Part shown: positions 1 to 13,911 of the stretch, one piece after another
Numbering within the stretch: the first letter of the stretch is position 1
Layout: each line of letters begins with the position of its first letter
Assembly: GCA_028554795.2 (NCBI GenBank)
Contig: CM068835.1
Location: forward strand, 57,087,219 to 57,151,218
DNA length: 64,000 nucleotides
Direction: 5' to 3'
Origin: Sinohyriopsis cumingii
Lineage: Eukaryota; Mollusca; Bivalvia; Unionida; Unionidae
Notes under the pieces: model-generated
Told to the model about the DNA's origin: nothing
Seen by the model: the letters and a program-made list of their open reading frames with translations, nothing else
Databases searched by the model: none
Program-made: the position numbers and the translations under genes

Positions 1-3000
1 ATGGAGTTTATTAAGCAATAATTAAATGCAGCTTTGATTGGTTCGGGAATTTCCAATGCATTATAATCGCTTGAATGTATCATACTGGTCGGGTCTAGTG
101 CAATTAGCGTCAGTGCATGCGATTTTGTTAAAGTCTCATTGCCCTGTGCCAGTGTCTGAAACAATTTCTTTGAGAACTGGCTGGATTTGAAAAGTCGATC
201 CGATACGGTTCATTTATTTGCACATATAAAGCAACAATCACTGACGGCCATAACTATATTTCCTTATAATGTGAGGTAGGACTCAGTAATACAGATGCTA
301 AAGCAGGAATGAGTAATTTCTCAAGCAAATAAGATTATAAACAACTCTACCTGATCTAGGTCACAATGAGCATTTTCTGAAAATACTATGCCTATTTAGT
401 GGAATTTACCATTCTAGAATATTCTAAGTTGTTAACAAGATAAAATCTGTTAGTAAAATTATAATAAACAGCGTGGTAAACATCAGGTACGACAGGTTCT
501 TCATGCGTAAATTCCAATAACCTGACCAACACCAAGACCCAAATAAACATGATTACCTATATTGATAATGATCTTAATATTTAACCCACTCTCAGAAATA
601 TTAGTTATGTATTATTTGTTTACCAAAATCAAAACAATACCAGTGTCTCTAGTCAGGTACACTGTGAACTTGATTTTGGACAAGGTCAAGTCCAAAATAC
701 AAATATACATAACATAATCATGGAGAAAAAACAGACAAACAATACAAATAAAATATACATACATCTAACAAACACAAATATTTTCCGGAAATTTTTTTTA
801 AACATTTAAGGTACTTCACTAAACATTATGAGATAACAGAAGCATGCAAAGTGCGAGTAAATTATAAAGATTTTGAAAGAAAATGTAGACAATACAAGTA
901 AGAAATTATTTTACAAACTGAACTAAAATTGCTTCCATATTTCCATACTTTTTATATAACAAGTCGCCACCCTCTCCTGTCCCCGTTGCATGCCATAAAC
1001 AGGGTTTGTAAACTGAAAACAATTATCTCGTGTGTCATCTTCAAAGAAAAACATCTATAAAGTTTGTTCGCGACGTAATGTATTATGTGTCATTTCGCAT
1101 ACAATTTGTTTTGTAAATTTTGGGATGTACAAGTAATGTTTGGCACAAATATTATTTTGTATATTTTCTTAAACTGAAAATTTCCCCGTGGACACCATTG
1201 ATGGGGATCAAAAAGCGATGCTCCTCTTGCACATATTTATTACAAGAGCAGCCTATGTACCAAGTTTTTTCAATTTCTGCTCTGTGGATTAAAATCGATA
1301 AACCGACAAATAGAGCCAATATTTGATGATCATAATCGGACCAAATGATTAAAGAGTAAACATAATTACAAGAACAATTTTGTTCATGTTTATAGCATCT
1401 GCGGTATTCAGATCGTTGTGCCTTGTCCCAAACAGACTACTATTGACATCTTTCATAATATTAGGTACAGTATATCAACCAGATGTTGGATTTTTTTAAA
1501 TTAACTCTTACATTTATTATCATGCCAGTTTCAGTAACATAATTTAGTCTTTTTGCATTACCTTAACTGGTTCATTGTCACCATCACGTTATTAGTTTAA
1601 TGGTTTTACTATCATTCCGCAGTTTCTACAGAGCAATATTCTGTGACAAGAAAAAAATAAAATGGGCTTTTGAAACATACTAATAGTTTTTGTGGTATGT
1701 AAAGAACTTAGTGAGTTCATAATCAGTTAAATAAAATCAAAGCCAGTGAAGAAATAAGTATAAAAAAGTAATTTCATACCCCAGCCTAAGAAACTACATC
1801 TAATTAACTTTAATATTAAAAGATATGTGACACTTGAAACTTCGCGTGCTAATTTAATTTTCATGATTTCGCTGCAGAAAGATGAAGATTTGTATGTAAA
1901 CTATTCAGATATATATTATATGCTGTAAAGATATCAGAATATGTATTGCTGCCAATGCCTAACATGCACGGAATGTAGCCGAGTTTGTTTTCCATAGAGA
2001 ATGTTAGCTGAACTTTTCCATTACTGAATGAATGAGCCCATATGACCCGCGTGTGAAAAAAACTGTACCTAGTCAAATATGTTTTGGCATATTTTCGCAG
2101 TAAATTTTTTTATTTTTGCAGTATATTGTGTACTAAAATGGGAAATATGTTAGACAGACCTTGTTAAGATGAATTTTTTAATAATCTGTTTGGCAAAGTT
2201 ATCCGCTATTCATTTTGAGAAATACGTTTATGTACAGGATAGTTTTACATCAATTAAAAAGACAAGTTATTCTGAGTGAATGTATTTGGAGCCATGCAAT
2301 GAAACTAGACTTACAGTTAAAAGTTGTTGAGGGTTGAGGAGCAAATGCTTGCAATAATGTCATGATGAATGCCATTACATCACTATCAGATGAAACGAAG
2401 TAACGAGTCCTTTATAATAACATCTGGAGGAACCAAAACGCAAATCTTCTCAAGTATAAAAACAATGGTCCATGGGAAGAAAAATAACATTTTAGACGGA
2501 TAACATGTTATCTTGTCAATTTGATTATGCTCGAGATCGGCTTGAGAAGAAAAGTGACAAACACCAATATGAGGTCGTGGGTTTTTTTTTTTACCTTTTC
2601 GGGGTCGAAAATTCAACATTCCAGCTGAAAATGTCATGTTAAAAATATACGGTGAAAAGTAAATTTTCAAATCATTCACTTGATTCGGCGAGTGCTGATT
2701 CAGGACTGACCGAGTTTTGCATATGTTGTTGAGCTCTCTGGGTGGACATTATTTACATCTTTGTCCCCCTATATTTATCCATACATGGGGATTTGATAAG
2801 TTTAGAGATACATCGGCTGTTTGAGATAGGGGAATGTCACATGACTCACTCAAAGTGCAACGCTGTCGACGAGTATTTCTCTCTAATGTCAAGAACATTG
2901 CCGACTTTATTGATTAAAAACTTCATACTTTCTACAATATGTATCTTAGCCATTTGTTTTATCAATCTCATACAAGTGCTTACCTTTCACTCTTCAATAC

Positions 3001-6000
3001 TAATAAATGTTTACCAGAGTGAGAACAGACCGGTCTAAATTTATTTATATGCAACTGGTGTCAGAAAGGTCACAGAATGAGTTCCCGAAAAAATGTTTCA
3101 CATGACTAAATTCGAGTCAGTAACATTAACATTTATATTTCTATGATAACTGGTTGAGCGAAAGTTTATTCTGGGCAAATAACGCATTAGTACTTGCCTC
3201 ACTGGGTGAAAAAATTTCTTTATTCGTTGGAGATTTGTCAAGCCTTGCTTTACGTTCACCAAGAAATGTGTAAATTTCACACTGATAAAAGGTAAAAATA
3301 TACAATTCATTAGATATTATTGGCTAATGATAACTGTACCTAATAAGAAAAGCACACTTGCCACGTCATGCCAAAAGGGCCTGAAATTATGTCTAATTAT
3401 CTTACATGAAACAATCACACAGAACACTGTCTAGCTTGTTGCTGTTGGGTTTCACAGGTGAATATGGCTTTTAAATGCCTGGATTTATACACGGTATGAT
3501 TGTTTCACTCCTAGTTCAAGTCACTATAAAGCTGATTATTTCCATGAAGGTGAGATTAGCCAAAATTTAAAATAGCATATTCTGATTGTTTTTGTTTCTT
3601 CAGAAATGAAAAGATGTGTCAATGGCCAAGGATATTAAGTTCAAGTGATCGTAGCAAGTTATCTTCCCAATAGATGGAGCTACAGAAAAAACATGTCCCA
3701 ATATAAGTGTTCCTTCAGTAGATTTTATTGTTTGCCAGATAAAATTTTAATTCTTGTCTTAGCCCATAGAATGCATGATTCAGGAAATATGCATCAATGA
3801 AAATAAGTAATGTCTGATTTTAATTTGAGGTAAATAAAGATACGTACTACATTAGCACTATAGGACACTAAAATTAAGTTAATAAAAAACAGTATACCTT
3901 AATTTAGACTCGTTCTGTTTAAACTTTAACTCCAACCTAGTATATTTAGAAATTTACTGATATTAACTTCATTTTCACATCCACATTTATTACGGACAGA
4001 GAAGTTCCAGTTCGCTCGTTCTCCTCTATCAGGTAAACAATTCTACACAGGGATTTACAAATATTTTGAACGTCAAGTTGTCTTGGACAAGCTGACTGGA
4101 AACTTACCCTTGCCAAATAAAAGCTTGACCCAAACATAATATCACAACATAAGTAAAACAATAAGACAAAATATGGTAGTTTTTAAGGAAATCGCATTAT
4201 ATTGATTTAAACTTTTGTTTCCTTTGTATCTATGTTGGCTCCTTACAACTTTATGCCGATAGTTAATTTTATCTAAACATATTTTAACCAGACACTCTCA
4301 TTTAATAACATTTCTTGTATATTGTATCCCTCTCTCAATTTTGCAGACTTGCCCAAGGCTAGTGCTTTGCAAATGTGAGCTCGCCCGAACAGAATTTGAG
4401 CTTCTCCCGGGAGTCAGCAAGTGGATTTATAAATCCATGCTATGTAACTTGGAATATGTTAAAAGACTGCTAATCCGGCTAAATATAGAATTCAGCAAGA
4501 GCATAGATGTATGGACTTAATATCAAGTCAATAAAACTGTTCTGAATAAAAAGACGCAGTCTTTATAACAAAGATATTAATAGTCTGATAGTCCTACTCT
4601 TAAATGTTTTTCAAAATCTCAGCAATAGTTATGTCTCCTGTAACAATATAAAATTCAATAGTCAGCAAGTCTTTTTAAAAAAATCTGCACAAAGGAGAAC
4701 AAATCGTATAATGGTACATGATTTATATAATTTTAGAGAAATTCGAGTGCAAAAAAATATATATTGAAAATAATAACAAAGGTAATAATGTTAAAATAAC
4801 ACATATTCCATTTTATGTAGATTTAAGAATATCTGATTTTCTATTTCCTACAGTGATTATGCCGAATACATGAATGCCGATCAATTAACTCCATATTTCG
4901 TCCAGATAAAGAACATGATCCGTAAAACTGACATTTTTAAAGCAGGATGAAGATGCTATATACTCTTCATTTGATTGTTATACGGTATAAAAGATATATA
5001 AGTAATGATGGGCTGCTTAGTTCCGTGCTGCAGCCAATTAAATTAAAGGGCTCTACGCACAATTATTCATCATTGCAGTCCAGTCTGGTACTGGTAATGT
5101 TATATTAGCTTATTAAAATTTCTGGGATATACAAGTATTATGTTTGATTGCAAATGGCAGAAGTAATGAAATATTAATGTATGACAGCAAACTGTACATT
5201 TCAAGTTTCACCCATTAAAGGGCCAACATGATACAGCAGCTATTGAATGGCAATATACATGGACTATAAAATAATCGGACGGGATATATTTGATACATAA
5301 TCTGTATAGATAACCCAATTTTAGAAGTAACTACCCACCCTGTCAATGGTATCCTTCCTTTTTATTTTTATATGGCATAATCATACAAAGACATTAACTT
5401 AAATCTTATGTGTTGATGATCTAAACAAATTATCTGTGTCGCGGTGTTCAAAATTAGCGGTTGAAAATTTGCCACCCAAATTTAAATTTGCTAATTGGGC
5501 TAAACTTTTGGTGTGAAAAGTTTACTTAGACATTGGTGACAGAAGCTACTTTTGACAAATTATCAGCCATTTTCATTCAACAAAAGCGATGACCACTTAT
5601 GCACAACAGCAATCTGTATATCATCCAATGTGGATAATCTCTTTTCTACAGCGTATATGTATATCAAAATTTTGGCTCAGGCATTACTGTATTTCTATGA
5701 TATGCTGTTGACATAAGTATAGTGCCAAGATTACCAATTGAGAGCCTTGCTGCATGCACATCTAGATTTCTGCCTAATGTCACGGTTGTTGTTGATATGG
5801 ACACCTTATGGATTTTCAACAAAATTCCACCGCAGATAGTTTTAATTTAAGTGATACAGTGTAAAATATGGGAAATACCAGAATAGTGAAAAATGCAGTC
5901 ACATGCTAAATTATTATAGACAAATTAGAAACATATCAAATCATTATGAAACTTTTATGGAATTATTTTCGCAATAAAAGAAAGCCTACAAGTGAGTTTA

Positions 6001-6286
6001 TGCTTCATATCATTTGAGTCACCATTAATTAATCCTATGATGATGTGTGATGTGCAAATGACGTTATTAAGTACACAAGTACAATTATTATATACATTAC
6101 TGTGAAATATGGACAAATAGTGTTAATAATGTATCTTATTTGTTTTATTCCTATATGCTCACGTGAAAAATACATCCTTATATTTTCAAATGTGAAAATA
6201 ATTTCTCTATCTATCATGCTATGCGATACTTAGTTATGTGTGCCAACAGAAGTGATATTTGCAGTTGATGTCGTTGTTCTTGTTAT
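1..6286. other. AT-rich stretch without a recognised gene
   Basis: Only short open frames with chance-like composition are present on either strand. I see no splice-bounded coding segments, RNA gene or clear transposon ends. Two TTAAAGGG-type motifs around 5045 and 5215 might be ends of a small element, but this is weak. Confidence 0.6.
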
Positions 6287-6480
6287 GTTTTGGTTTTTAC
6301 GCAATTTCTCATCGCAATATACTATACATGGCAACCAGTATAACTGGTGGAGAAAAAACCCGGAAAAACCCGGTAAAAACTATTGGCAAGCTTTCCCACA
6401 TACCCATACTGGCCAAGCCAGAGACTAGAAGCTATGCAGACAGGTGAATGGCAGTGATCGGTAAAGGCGAGCACTTTAAA
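6287..6480 (-). mobile_element. SINE family 2, older copy
   Basis: It matches the 19.95 kb copy over ACATGGC..CCAGTAT, GGTGGAG-AA, CCCGG-AAAACC, TTGGCAAGCTTTC-CACATACCCA and GGCAGTGATC, with many substitutions. The tail is weakened and the B box is degraded (AGAGACTAGAAGC in place of GAGACTCGAACCC). Confidence 0.72.
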
Positions 6481-6906
6481 CCACTCTGTCATCTGTGGCC
6501 CCTGAGTTCCAGGAGTAGGTAACTATTACACCTTCTAATATTGTCCCTGGACTATCTTAGAGGTCTATTGATATTCGCATATTTAAAATTTCAAACTTAT
6601 CTTCAAATGGAAGCATTTTGCGAACTTGAACAATAAATGCAAACCGCATTACCTCTTATGCATGGATGTTATTATTTGCTGAGGATATTTTACTTGTCAC
6701 AATTTACGTCGTTACGAAGTTATGTCCCTTTAGACACCAGTAATGCAACAATATGACAAATCTGATGTTTTGAATTGTATAATCGGTCTTGCTTTTTTGG
6801 TCAGTTATAATAACAGTTTACAAAATGTCAAAAATAATATTTATTGCAACTGATCAGTTGAACAGCCAATAATTTCAATTGAAATTGAGATGAACTTGCA
6901 GTAATA

Positions 6907-6908
<2 letters not shown>

Positions 6909-6947
<39 letters not shown>
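6909..6947. repeat. (TG)n microsatellite
   Basis: A pure GT dinucleotide run of about 39 bases in non-coding sequence. Confidence 0.98.
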
Positions 6948-6948
<1 letters not shown>

Positions 6949-8554
6949 CAAGACAAAAAAAATAAAAAGTCACGTGTCGTACACTGGAGACAATTCTCTA
7001 TTGGTACTACTTGATCCCTGTAAAAAAGGAAAAATAAGTTCCAGGCCTGTGTTATGATAAACACAATATAAAAAGTGGTCATGCAATACCTCATCCTGTG
7101 GGTGGTGGCCATTAAGGTCTAAGTTTAAGCTCTCGTGTTCCTCAATGGGTATGGTATTTACCTATATGCTGTGAAGTCATGTTGTCTCTCTGGCAGGTTA
7201 TCTCTGCAACAAAAAAGAGGTCCTCAGTACTGAAAAATGCCACAATAATTGAATTTTTCCACCTTAATAACTTTTTACAAATTCGGGATACATGCACTAA
7301 TTTTATAGTTTCATGGATGATAATCTAAAGATCAGATTACAATTTGTTGTATCAGTTTATTCCATGATACTGCAGATATAAAGATAATAAGTGAATATTT
7401 ATATTGTATACAATCAACCTGACTTAAATTGTTCAGAGACTGTTCAATATGTTGAAATTACAAATAACAATACTGCTCCTCCCACAAGCACAGTCTGTAC
7501 ATCATCATTGCATCTTCAAACAATAAACTATGCTACCTGAAAAATTCTGGCTGTTCTGTGCAAATCTGGAGTTTAGGACTTGACTGAGAACATTCACTCA
7601 AACTGAACAATATCACTGAACGCACCTCGCAATCGTCTTAGTCACTATGCCAATTTTAAATGCATGATTAACATCGTCTTGCTAAGAACTCAGTCTGGTT
7701 TCTTATCTTTTTGTTTGTGGTGTCTACATATAATAGAAATGCATTCAATTAATTCAAGACCAGGGAGTAAAATATATAATTCATTAATTTCTTGCGAAAA
7801 GCTTTGGTATGGAAAAATATGGTAATCAATCCTTGTTTGTTATGTCAACTTTTTCAAAAGATGAGAACCCAGCAAATCTGAACGCTAATAAATTACCGAG
7901 TACAGCTGTGCTTGTAAAACGTAAACCGACAGCAGATTTGATGGTTTACCATTAACAAATTCCCACAACTACACCTTCACACAGTCACAGACTTCCTGCA
8001 CCATGTCTCTCATATGAAGAGACTAGGAGGGGATGCAACAAGATAACCGGGTGGGATTTCCGCATTCACAACAGAACACTTTTGACGATGATATAAATAC
8101 AATGTTTAATGATGAATGACTTGAATGGGCAATTAATTATGAATATGTGCGTGTATATATAATCCAAATATTGGATTAATTAACATAAGAACGCACAGAC
8201 TTAATAATGAAAAACAAATAAATTTCTTTACAAAATACAAAGACAAGGGGTGAATGGTTCACAGTGATTTCACAATGAAATGATGGATATAGTTTACTCA
8301 GCTAGTAAACAATGTAAATTTTACTCGTGTAGTAAAATGAATTCACTCAGTGAAATTATGCAAACAAAAAGGGACATATACAAATCATCTTCACAGTCCC
8401 AAAAGATACAATGGGTTTAACGAACCCCAAAATCAGCACAGTTTATTTCAGATACACGGCTGCTACAGTTCAGCTTCACAGCTGCTACGGTTAATTCCTG
8501 TGGTTGGCTTTACAGCTTGCACCACGTCGACCTCGATCACTCAGATAACTTTGA

Positions 8555-8652
8555 ACGCTCGGGTCACTCTGGTCACTCAGGACACTCTAGCCACTCCAGA
8601 CACTCTGGACAGCTCTACACAGCTCTGGTCACTCTAGACACTCTAGACAGCT
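8555..8652. repeat. Degenerate ~10-bp minisatellite
   Basis: About nine imperfect copies of a decamer close to CACTCTRGWC (GGTCACTCTG, GGTCACTCAG, GACACTCTAG and so on) make a CT/GA-biased strip. The open frame across it is a by-product of the repeat. Confidence 0.8.
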
Positions 8653-9595
8653 GAAAATATATCCAATACCGTGTACTATACATGACACGGGCATGATAAC
8701 ATAATGACGTTATACACGGTAAGTTATACGGATTACATTACCGGTACAATAATTACAAAACAACAAGTTCAGAAATAAACCTAACCCTGCTCGATAAGAA
8801 TCCTACTGTACTAAACATTTCCTAAAAATGTAGCTTTATATTACTAATATAAATCCCTTGCTAAGTCGCAAACAAGAATAGAAATGTGTGCATTATACTG
8901 CCTAAATCAAAGCTTCATACGTGGTAATACAGTAAGTATAACTTAATACAAGAAATTTATAAACTTACATACCTCTACAGCTTAAGATGTGCAAGTCCTT
9001 AAAGTAGACCGCTCACTGACAAGACTATCCGTAATGTAAAGAGTTTTACCTACGGTGAGGTGTTTATACACAGATATCGTCTGTGCACTGAAGGCATTTG
9101 GTTCTTCCCATCGAAAGCACTTCGCACATTTGGCATAGGATGAACCGAACTTACTATTTCGAAATGCAACACAATATACATAAATCACCCTCGGGTATCG
9201 TTGTACACAAAAACGAAACCCGAGTACATGTATTCAATAAATAAAAGAATTTGTACAATTCCGTGACAGGAGGATGGAGAGTAAAGAATTTCTGAACGCA
9301 AAATTTGTTGGGTATATCTGTACACGTGTGTTAATATTCTTCCCAACCTCGACTTATATTACGCTTTTCCTTCTGACATTGTTATTGTTTCTTAAATATT
9401 TTCATGTAATCATACTTTGTTATTAAATTTCAAAAGTATGTGGTCTCATCGAGCACTTTTGTCAAAAAAGTCAATTTGAATTTCTGCGAAGAGTTATATT
9501 CAAACTTGTTTTACCTCATATCACAAGGGCTCGTATCGTTGTTACTTACAATTTTCAGAGTTGTTGTTTGCTTCACTCCCTTTTCTGTACATGAT

Positions 9596-9732
9596 ATTAT
9601 TATACATGACGGCCAATAAATATGTTGGAGGAAGAACGCAGGAAAATTTGGGGAAGAACAACCGAACCACGGGAAGCTCCTGGCAAGCATTCTCCTATAC
9701 CTACATAGGCCGAGCCCGAAACTAAATTTGCC
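9596..9732 (-). mobile_element. SINE family 2, partial copy
   Basis: The core is recognisable by ACATGACGGCCA, TTGGAGGAAGAACGC, CGAACCACGGGAAGCT and CTGGCAAGCATTCTCC-TA. The tRNA-like head beyond the CGAGCCCGAAAC remnant is missing. Confidence 0.7.
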
Positions 9733-10799
9733 TGTAAATTGTATGTCTGCTATATAATAATACATAGTACAAACATCATTTAAATAGTAAATTGTAAGCA
9801 ACGAAGAGTCCCTGACCGGTACATGATGGCATACAAGCGAATGACTGTTATGCTGCCGACGGAATTGCTACCTGATCATCTAACCACTAAACATCATAGA
9901 GATCTACCTACCTTAGTGCATTTCAAGTCTCTTAAAGAATAATTTCAGCTACAAAACACCGCCGTTTAGATGAATTAGGTCAAATAAAATACAACGTGAC
10001 TTCCCCGCCATGATTTTTGTACATTTTGTGCTCTTTAATATTAAATATTCAGCATCTTGCAACATCTTGAGAAATTCAAAATCTGAGTGAATCTTATAAG
10101 TAATTTACTGAAATGTAGATTTGCAACGCTTTCGTGAATTGATTAAGGGGTACTGATCACAGAGTGGTTACCATTATTAAATAATAAACAAATTGACGAA
10201 ATTAAGACGTCAGATAACTTATATGAAAGAGATATATTACTGACAGTTTCATCATAATCAATCAACAACATTCTTTCAAGTACTAAATCTGCTTTAACTT
10301 CATGTCAGCACAATACTGGTTATATGTTGCCGATTTAAGGGTAAGTTCCAAACAAATGTGAAAGGCAATAACAGAAAATGTTGATAAAGACAATGTCTTT
10401 CAAATATAAACGTAAACGTAAACAATGTAAAAGAAAAAATGTAAATATGTTATAAATCTGTACAATGTAAAACAAATAGATAATAAAAGTTAAACATGTC
10501 AACTAGTACCATATGTGTGTATGTCTGTAATAGTAACCATCACTGGTTTTTATAAGAAAAGTTTTACATACCGACTTGACATTCTCATAACGTAATACTT
10601 GCTTTGAACCAACAGCATACAACTGGATATAAGCTCCGTCCTTAAGCAACTATCGCAAGAAACAAGATGAAATTGGGAGGAATTATTAGGATCGATAACT
10701 AATCATTGTTGGGATTTTGTTGTTCACACGTACTACGCCTACACCATATGGACGTTTTGTTACAACCAACATGTAGTTGCCATGTTACTACTCTAGAAT
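9733..10799. other. Non-coding stretch
   Basis: AT-rich, with no coding-like frame or element recognised. Confidence 0.6.
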
Positions 10800-11060
10800 A
10801 CAAGACTGTCTGATAAATGCTAATTCCTGATCTGTTGACGAATCCCATGTTATAAGGTAACACACATTAGGTGGGGTGGGGTGGGATGAGGAGATTATAC
10901 CGTGAGAAGGCAAATAGAATATAAAATGCCTTTTCCAAGGACATCGCTGTAGCTGATGTGCGCTGATCCGATGATGGGAATTCGAACCCACACCTTCTAA
11001 TTACGTATCCAATTCCTTTAACACTGATTGCATATGTGACCGTTGCATGCCGATCAATTA
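10800..11060 (-). mobile_element. Probable tRNA-derived SINE, family 3
   Basis: On the minus strand a B-box-like GTGGGTTCGAATTCCC (10976-10991) is followed by CGGATCAGCGCACATCAGC, then TGTCCTTGGAAAAGGCA, a motif shared by many invertebrate SINE bodies. TCTCACGGTATAATCTCC and a C-rich stretch come next. The A box is weak. No second copy lies in the window. Confidence 0.6.
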
Positions 11061-11431
11061 TACTTTTGTCTGCACTTACACATGCACACATTCACGTGAC
11101 GTGAGTGTGCCAGTCACGGGGGTAGATTTTGGTACTCTGTAATTGTAGAAATATATCTCGCAGAGTGTTCAGAAAAACGTATGGTATCGATCTGTACACA
11201 CATTGCGAAATCAATGAATGAATGTATTGCATACAGACAAGCTTGTATTACTAATTGTAACTATACTAAGATGAACACACAAAAGCTCTGTATTTATATA
11301 TTTTTCTTTCCACAGCAATGCTTGCACTGCTGCTACAGCAATGATTTTGTACTGACAAAGAGAGACATATATAGTGGAGTTGTGAAATAGTTTTGTATTG
11401 AAGAAATGCCTGTAGTGGTTTATATGCAAAA

Positions 11432-11827
11432 ATGTTGAGTGTTAGCCGGGCCATTGACTCCATAAGTATAGTCAAGGAATTTATGGACAAGGAATTTATG
11501 GAGGTTGCAAACAGTCGCACAAACCGTCCAGATGATTGGAATATCAAAAGTGTGACGGATAAACTGAGATCGCTGTCTCGTTTGAATGCACCGTACATGT
11601 TTATTAAGGAAGCCGAGAAAATGCTCTATGCATTCTCAGAACCAAATTTAGAGCACATTGATAAGTTGGTTTCCTTGGGTGTGACCTTAGAAATAAAACT
11701 AAATAAACTTGGGCAGATTTTTGAGGTAAATGAAACTAAAAAGAATTTCCAGCATAACGTGCATGAAAGAAAAAGAATAATTACTCGACCACTGTGTCTG
11801 AAGAGAGTAGCATTTTGGAGTGGTTAG
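11432..11827 (+). pseudogene. Intronless ORF remnant 1 of the decayed cluster (131 codons)
   Basis: The amino-acid use looks coding (SISIVKEFMDKEFMEV, DKLRSLSRLNAPYMF), mostly helical and charged. Similar sequence does not continue cleanly after the stop; the next coding-like piece starts at 11885 and may belong to the same or the next gene. I recognise no family or motif. In context it is the leftmost member of a dense group of broken frames that extends to 17.3 kb. Confidence 0.5.
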
Positions 11828-11884
11828 TAAAAAGGAATTCAAATCATGCTTTTTAATACATGATTCTGGGCCATAAATAGAAGA

Positions 11885-12496
11885 ATGGCATCCGAACTCA
11901 CTAATCAACATTTGTTTTACAGAACAATATACCGCGATGCAGAAGATAGGCAGCGCGAGTATATGAGAAAATTGGCAAACGCAATCACGAAATATAAACC
12001 ACCCATAAATGTGGCAACATTTACAAATCGTTTGATATTATTGGCTAAGTACGGCATCCTGTCAAACTTCATGTTGGTGCCGTACTCATTGACGGGTCAT
12101 TTGAGGTTACTGAGGTGGACCGTTTTCTGAAGGAAGTTTTTATTAGGGCAAGAATGAACAGTGTTGCCATCAATAAGATATGTGTATGTGTATGTATAGG
12201 AAGCTCCATGACAATGGAACGCAACAAATTATAGCCGTCTGCCTTGGAAAATACGAACTCTGCGGCAGAACATTCCATTCGAGATCTGTAAAACACAAGC
12301 GCAAGTATTACATGATGGTTTAGGTGCACGACCCTTTCTTAAATGCGGCATCGGGGTCAATTCACTTAATCGATTTTGTCAGCCTTTTAGATCTGTTCGT
12401 GAGTACTACGAAGCACGCAGAAACATTTCAAAACCACAAACACCTGTAGCTCCACAAGCTCAAACAAGTACAACAACTAAATATAATAAAACATAA
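11885..12496 (+). pseudogene. Intronless ORF remnant 2, frameshifted
   Basis: Coding-like sequence passes through at least three frame changes: the frame from 11885 (QHLFYRTIYRDAEDRQREYM), a second from about 12070 (GSFEVTEVDRFLKEVF), a third near 12220-12310 (AVCLGKYELCGRTFHSRS), and the last from about 12323 to a TAA at 12494-12496 (CGIGVNSLNRFCQPF, then a Thr/Pro/Gln-rich end). The smooth continuation across frames indicates one gene of about 200 codons that has decayed. Function not recognised. Confidence 0.55.
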
Positions 12497-12869
12497 ATAA
12501 ATTAAATAATAACCAGGAATGAAGCAATTGCGGTTCAGATTCCTGATAAAATGTAAAAAAAATTAATCAAGCCATTTACATAAGTTCCCAGTTAGAAAGA
12601 CGCTTCACAATCCCCTTAGAATGAATATGCCTTCTGTGCCACTGCTAAAACAGCTCGCACGGCAGCACGAAATATAGATACCAATTAAAATGAGAAAAGC
12701 AGACCAAACTTAAATTGTTTAGACTCATATTTGTACTGAATCCACAATCACCACCAGTTGTCATTTCAGCAACAACAGCAGCAGCAACAATAACAACTAA
12801 AACATCGGTACAACAACTAAGATAATTGCACATGAGCGTAATATCTAAATACCCTGCGGTGCAAGAAAG

Positions 12870-13218
12870 GCTGACATACGTGCAGTATTAGACGAGAATG
12901 AACACACCCGTCGTGATCGTCTTGTATATGCTATCTTTACCGAAACGTCTATGTTGGCGCAAAAACACAGCTATCGCAAGTACCATAATTGAACTTTTTT
13001 AAAGTAGGAGCGAGTTGGAAAATTACGTGGCAATCATCCCATCCACATACACACCAAGCAAACACGCTCGACAACTATTGACAAATATGTTTCATGTGAT
13101 CGTAGCGATGTTACAAATATGTGGCCACGCTGGGGTTAAAGCAGACATTGATCTTAGTGCACACCTGGTTATGGCGCTTAATCATGACATGGCTGAATAT
13201 AAAAATGCTACATCTTAA
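12870..13218 (+). pseudogene. Intronless ORF remnant 3
   Basis: Two frames appear to belong together: 12870-12989 (IRAVLDENEHTRRDRLVYA) and 13015-13218 (VAIIPSTYTPSKHARQLL, GVKADIDLSAHLVMALNHD). A short gap with stops lies between. An Ala/Thr-rich stretch precedes it (about 12760-12820). No known domain recognised. Confidence 0.45.
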
Positions 13219-13324
13219 ATTCATAGAGGTACCCGCGTAATCCTGAACCATAAAGACAGCAGTGAAATCAATTATAAAATTGAGAGAGAGGCATCGAAAC
13301 GCTGTATAAACAACCTGGGATAGA

Positions 13325-13565
13325 TTGTACGTGATTGATCCATCGGCTGATGACCATCCGTGCTATGATATTTTCAAAGATTTTCAAAAAGAGTTGAGTA
13401 ACAAAATATCATTTAGAAGTGGTAACAACGCCATCGTTGATTTATTTTCCACTACTGATGAATCCACTACCATTATTTATTTGGATGCAAACAAAAGCAG
13501 TGTGCTTGTATACGACGATGTAATTATTAAAATCAAATCAATTGCGCACAAAAATAGTCTCGCAA
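13325..13565 (+). pseudogene. Intronless ORF remnant 4
   Basis: The frame IDPSADDHPCYDIFKDFQ through SSVLVYDDVIIKIKS looks like real protein (about 75 residues). The same frame runs on to 13672, but the last part overlaps a minus-strand remnant that looks more protein-like. Convergent genes with nearly touching 3' ends would fit a compact viral or transposon layout. Family unknown. Confidence 0.45.
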
Positions 13566-13841
13566 GGCCGACACAAAAAGACGTATATCATCTACGTCAC
13601 TCAACGATACATGCATGTACGAAATGTGATCACAGACAACTGCAACATGTTGGTGATATAATGTCGTATTAATACACATGGTCCTAGAAATATTAATTAG
13701 ACTTGGTGTGCCGCCGACCACACGTGGGATGAATTTCATATCATATTTGTGCGGATCACCTCGGACACGTATCGTTTTCCCATCATTGACTTGAACGGAA
13801 CGCGCAGTCGATGGGGGTAAATATCGTGCGGATTTCGACAT
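13560..13841 (-). pseudogene. Intronless ORF remnant 5, opposite strand
   Basis: The minus-strand frame starts MSKSARYLPPSTARSV and continues with GKTIRVRGDPHKYDMKF and VVGGTPSLINISRTM, which looks coding. It converges on remnant 4. No stop interrupts it. No family recognised. Confidence 0.45.
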
Positions 13842-13911
13842 AAGTGTGTCTCCAATTTAGCACTCTAATGCACAATCATATAACAAATATCAAGCAATGA
13901 TACTATAGAAC

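Larger units (their letters stand above)
6481..9595. other. Non-coding stretch with a (TG)n tract and a short minisatellite
   Basis: Apart from the GT run (6909) and the decamer minisatellite (8555) I see nothing supportable as a gene. Confidence 0.6.

Noticed and set aside
2742..3038. A 98-codon hydrophobic plus-strand frame
   Set aside because: Ile/Leu/Phe-rich as expected from AT-rich sequence; no start context, splice sites or similarity recognised.
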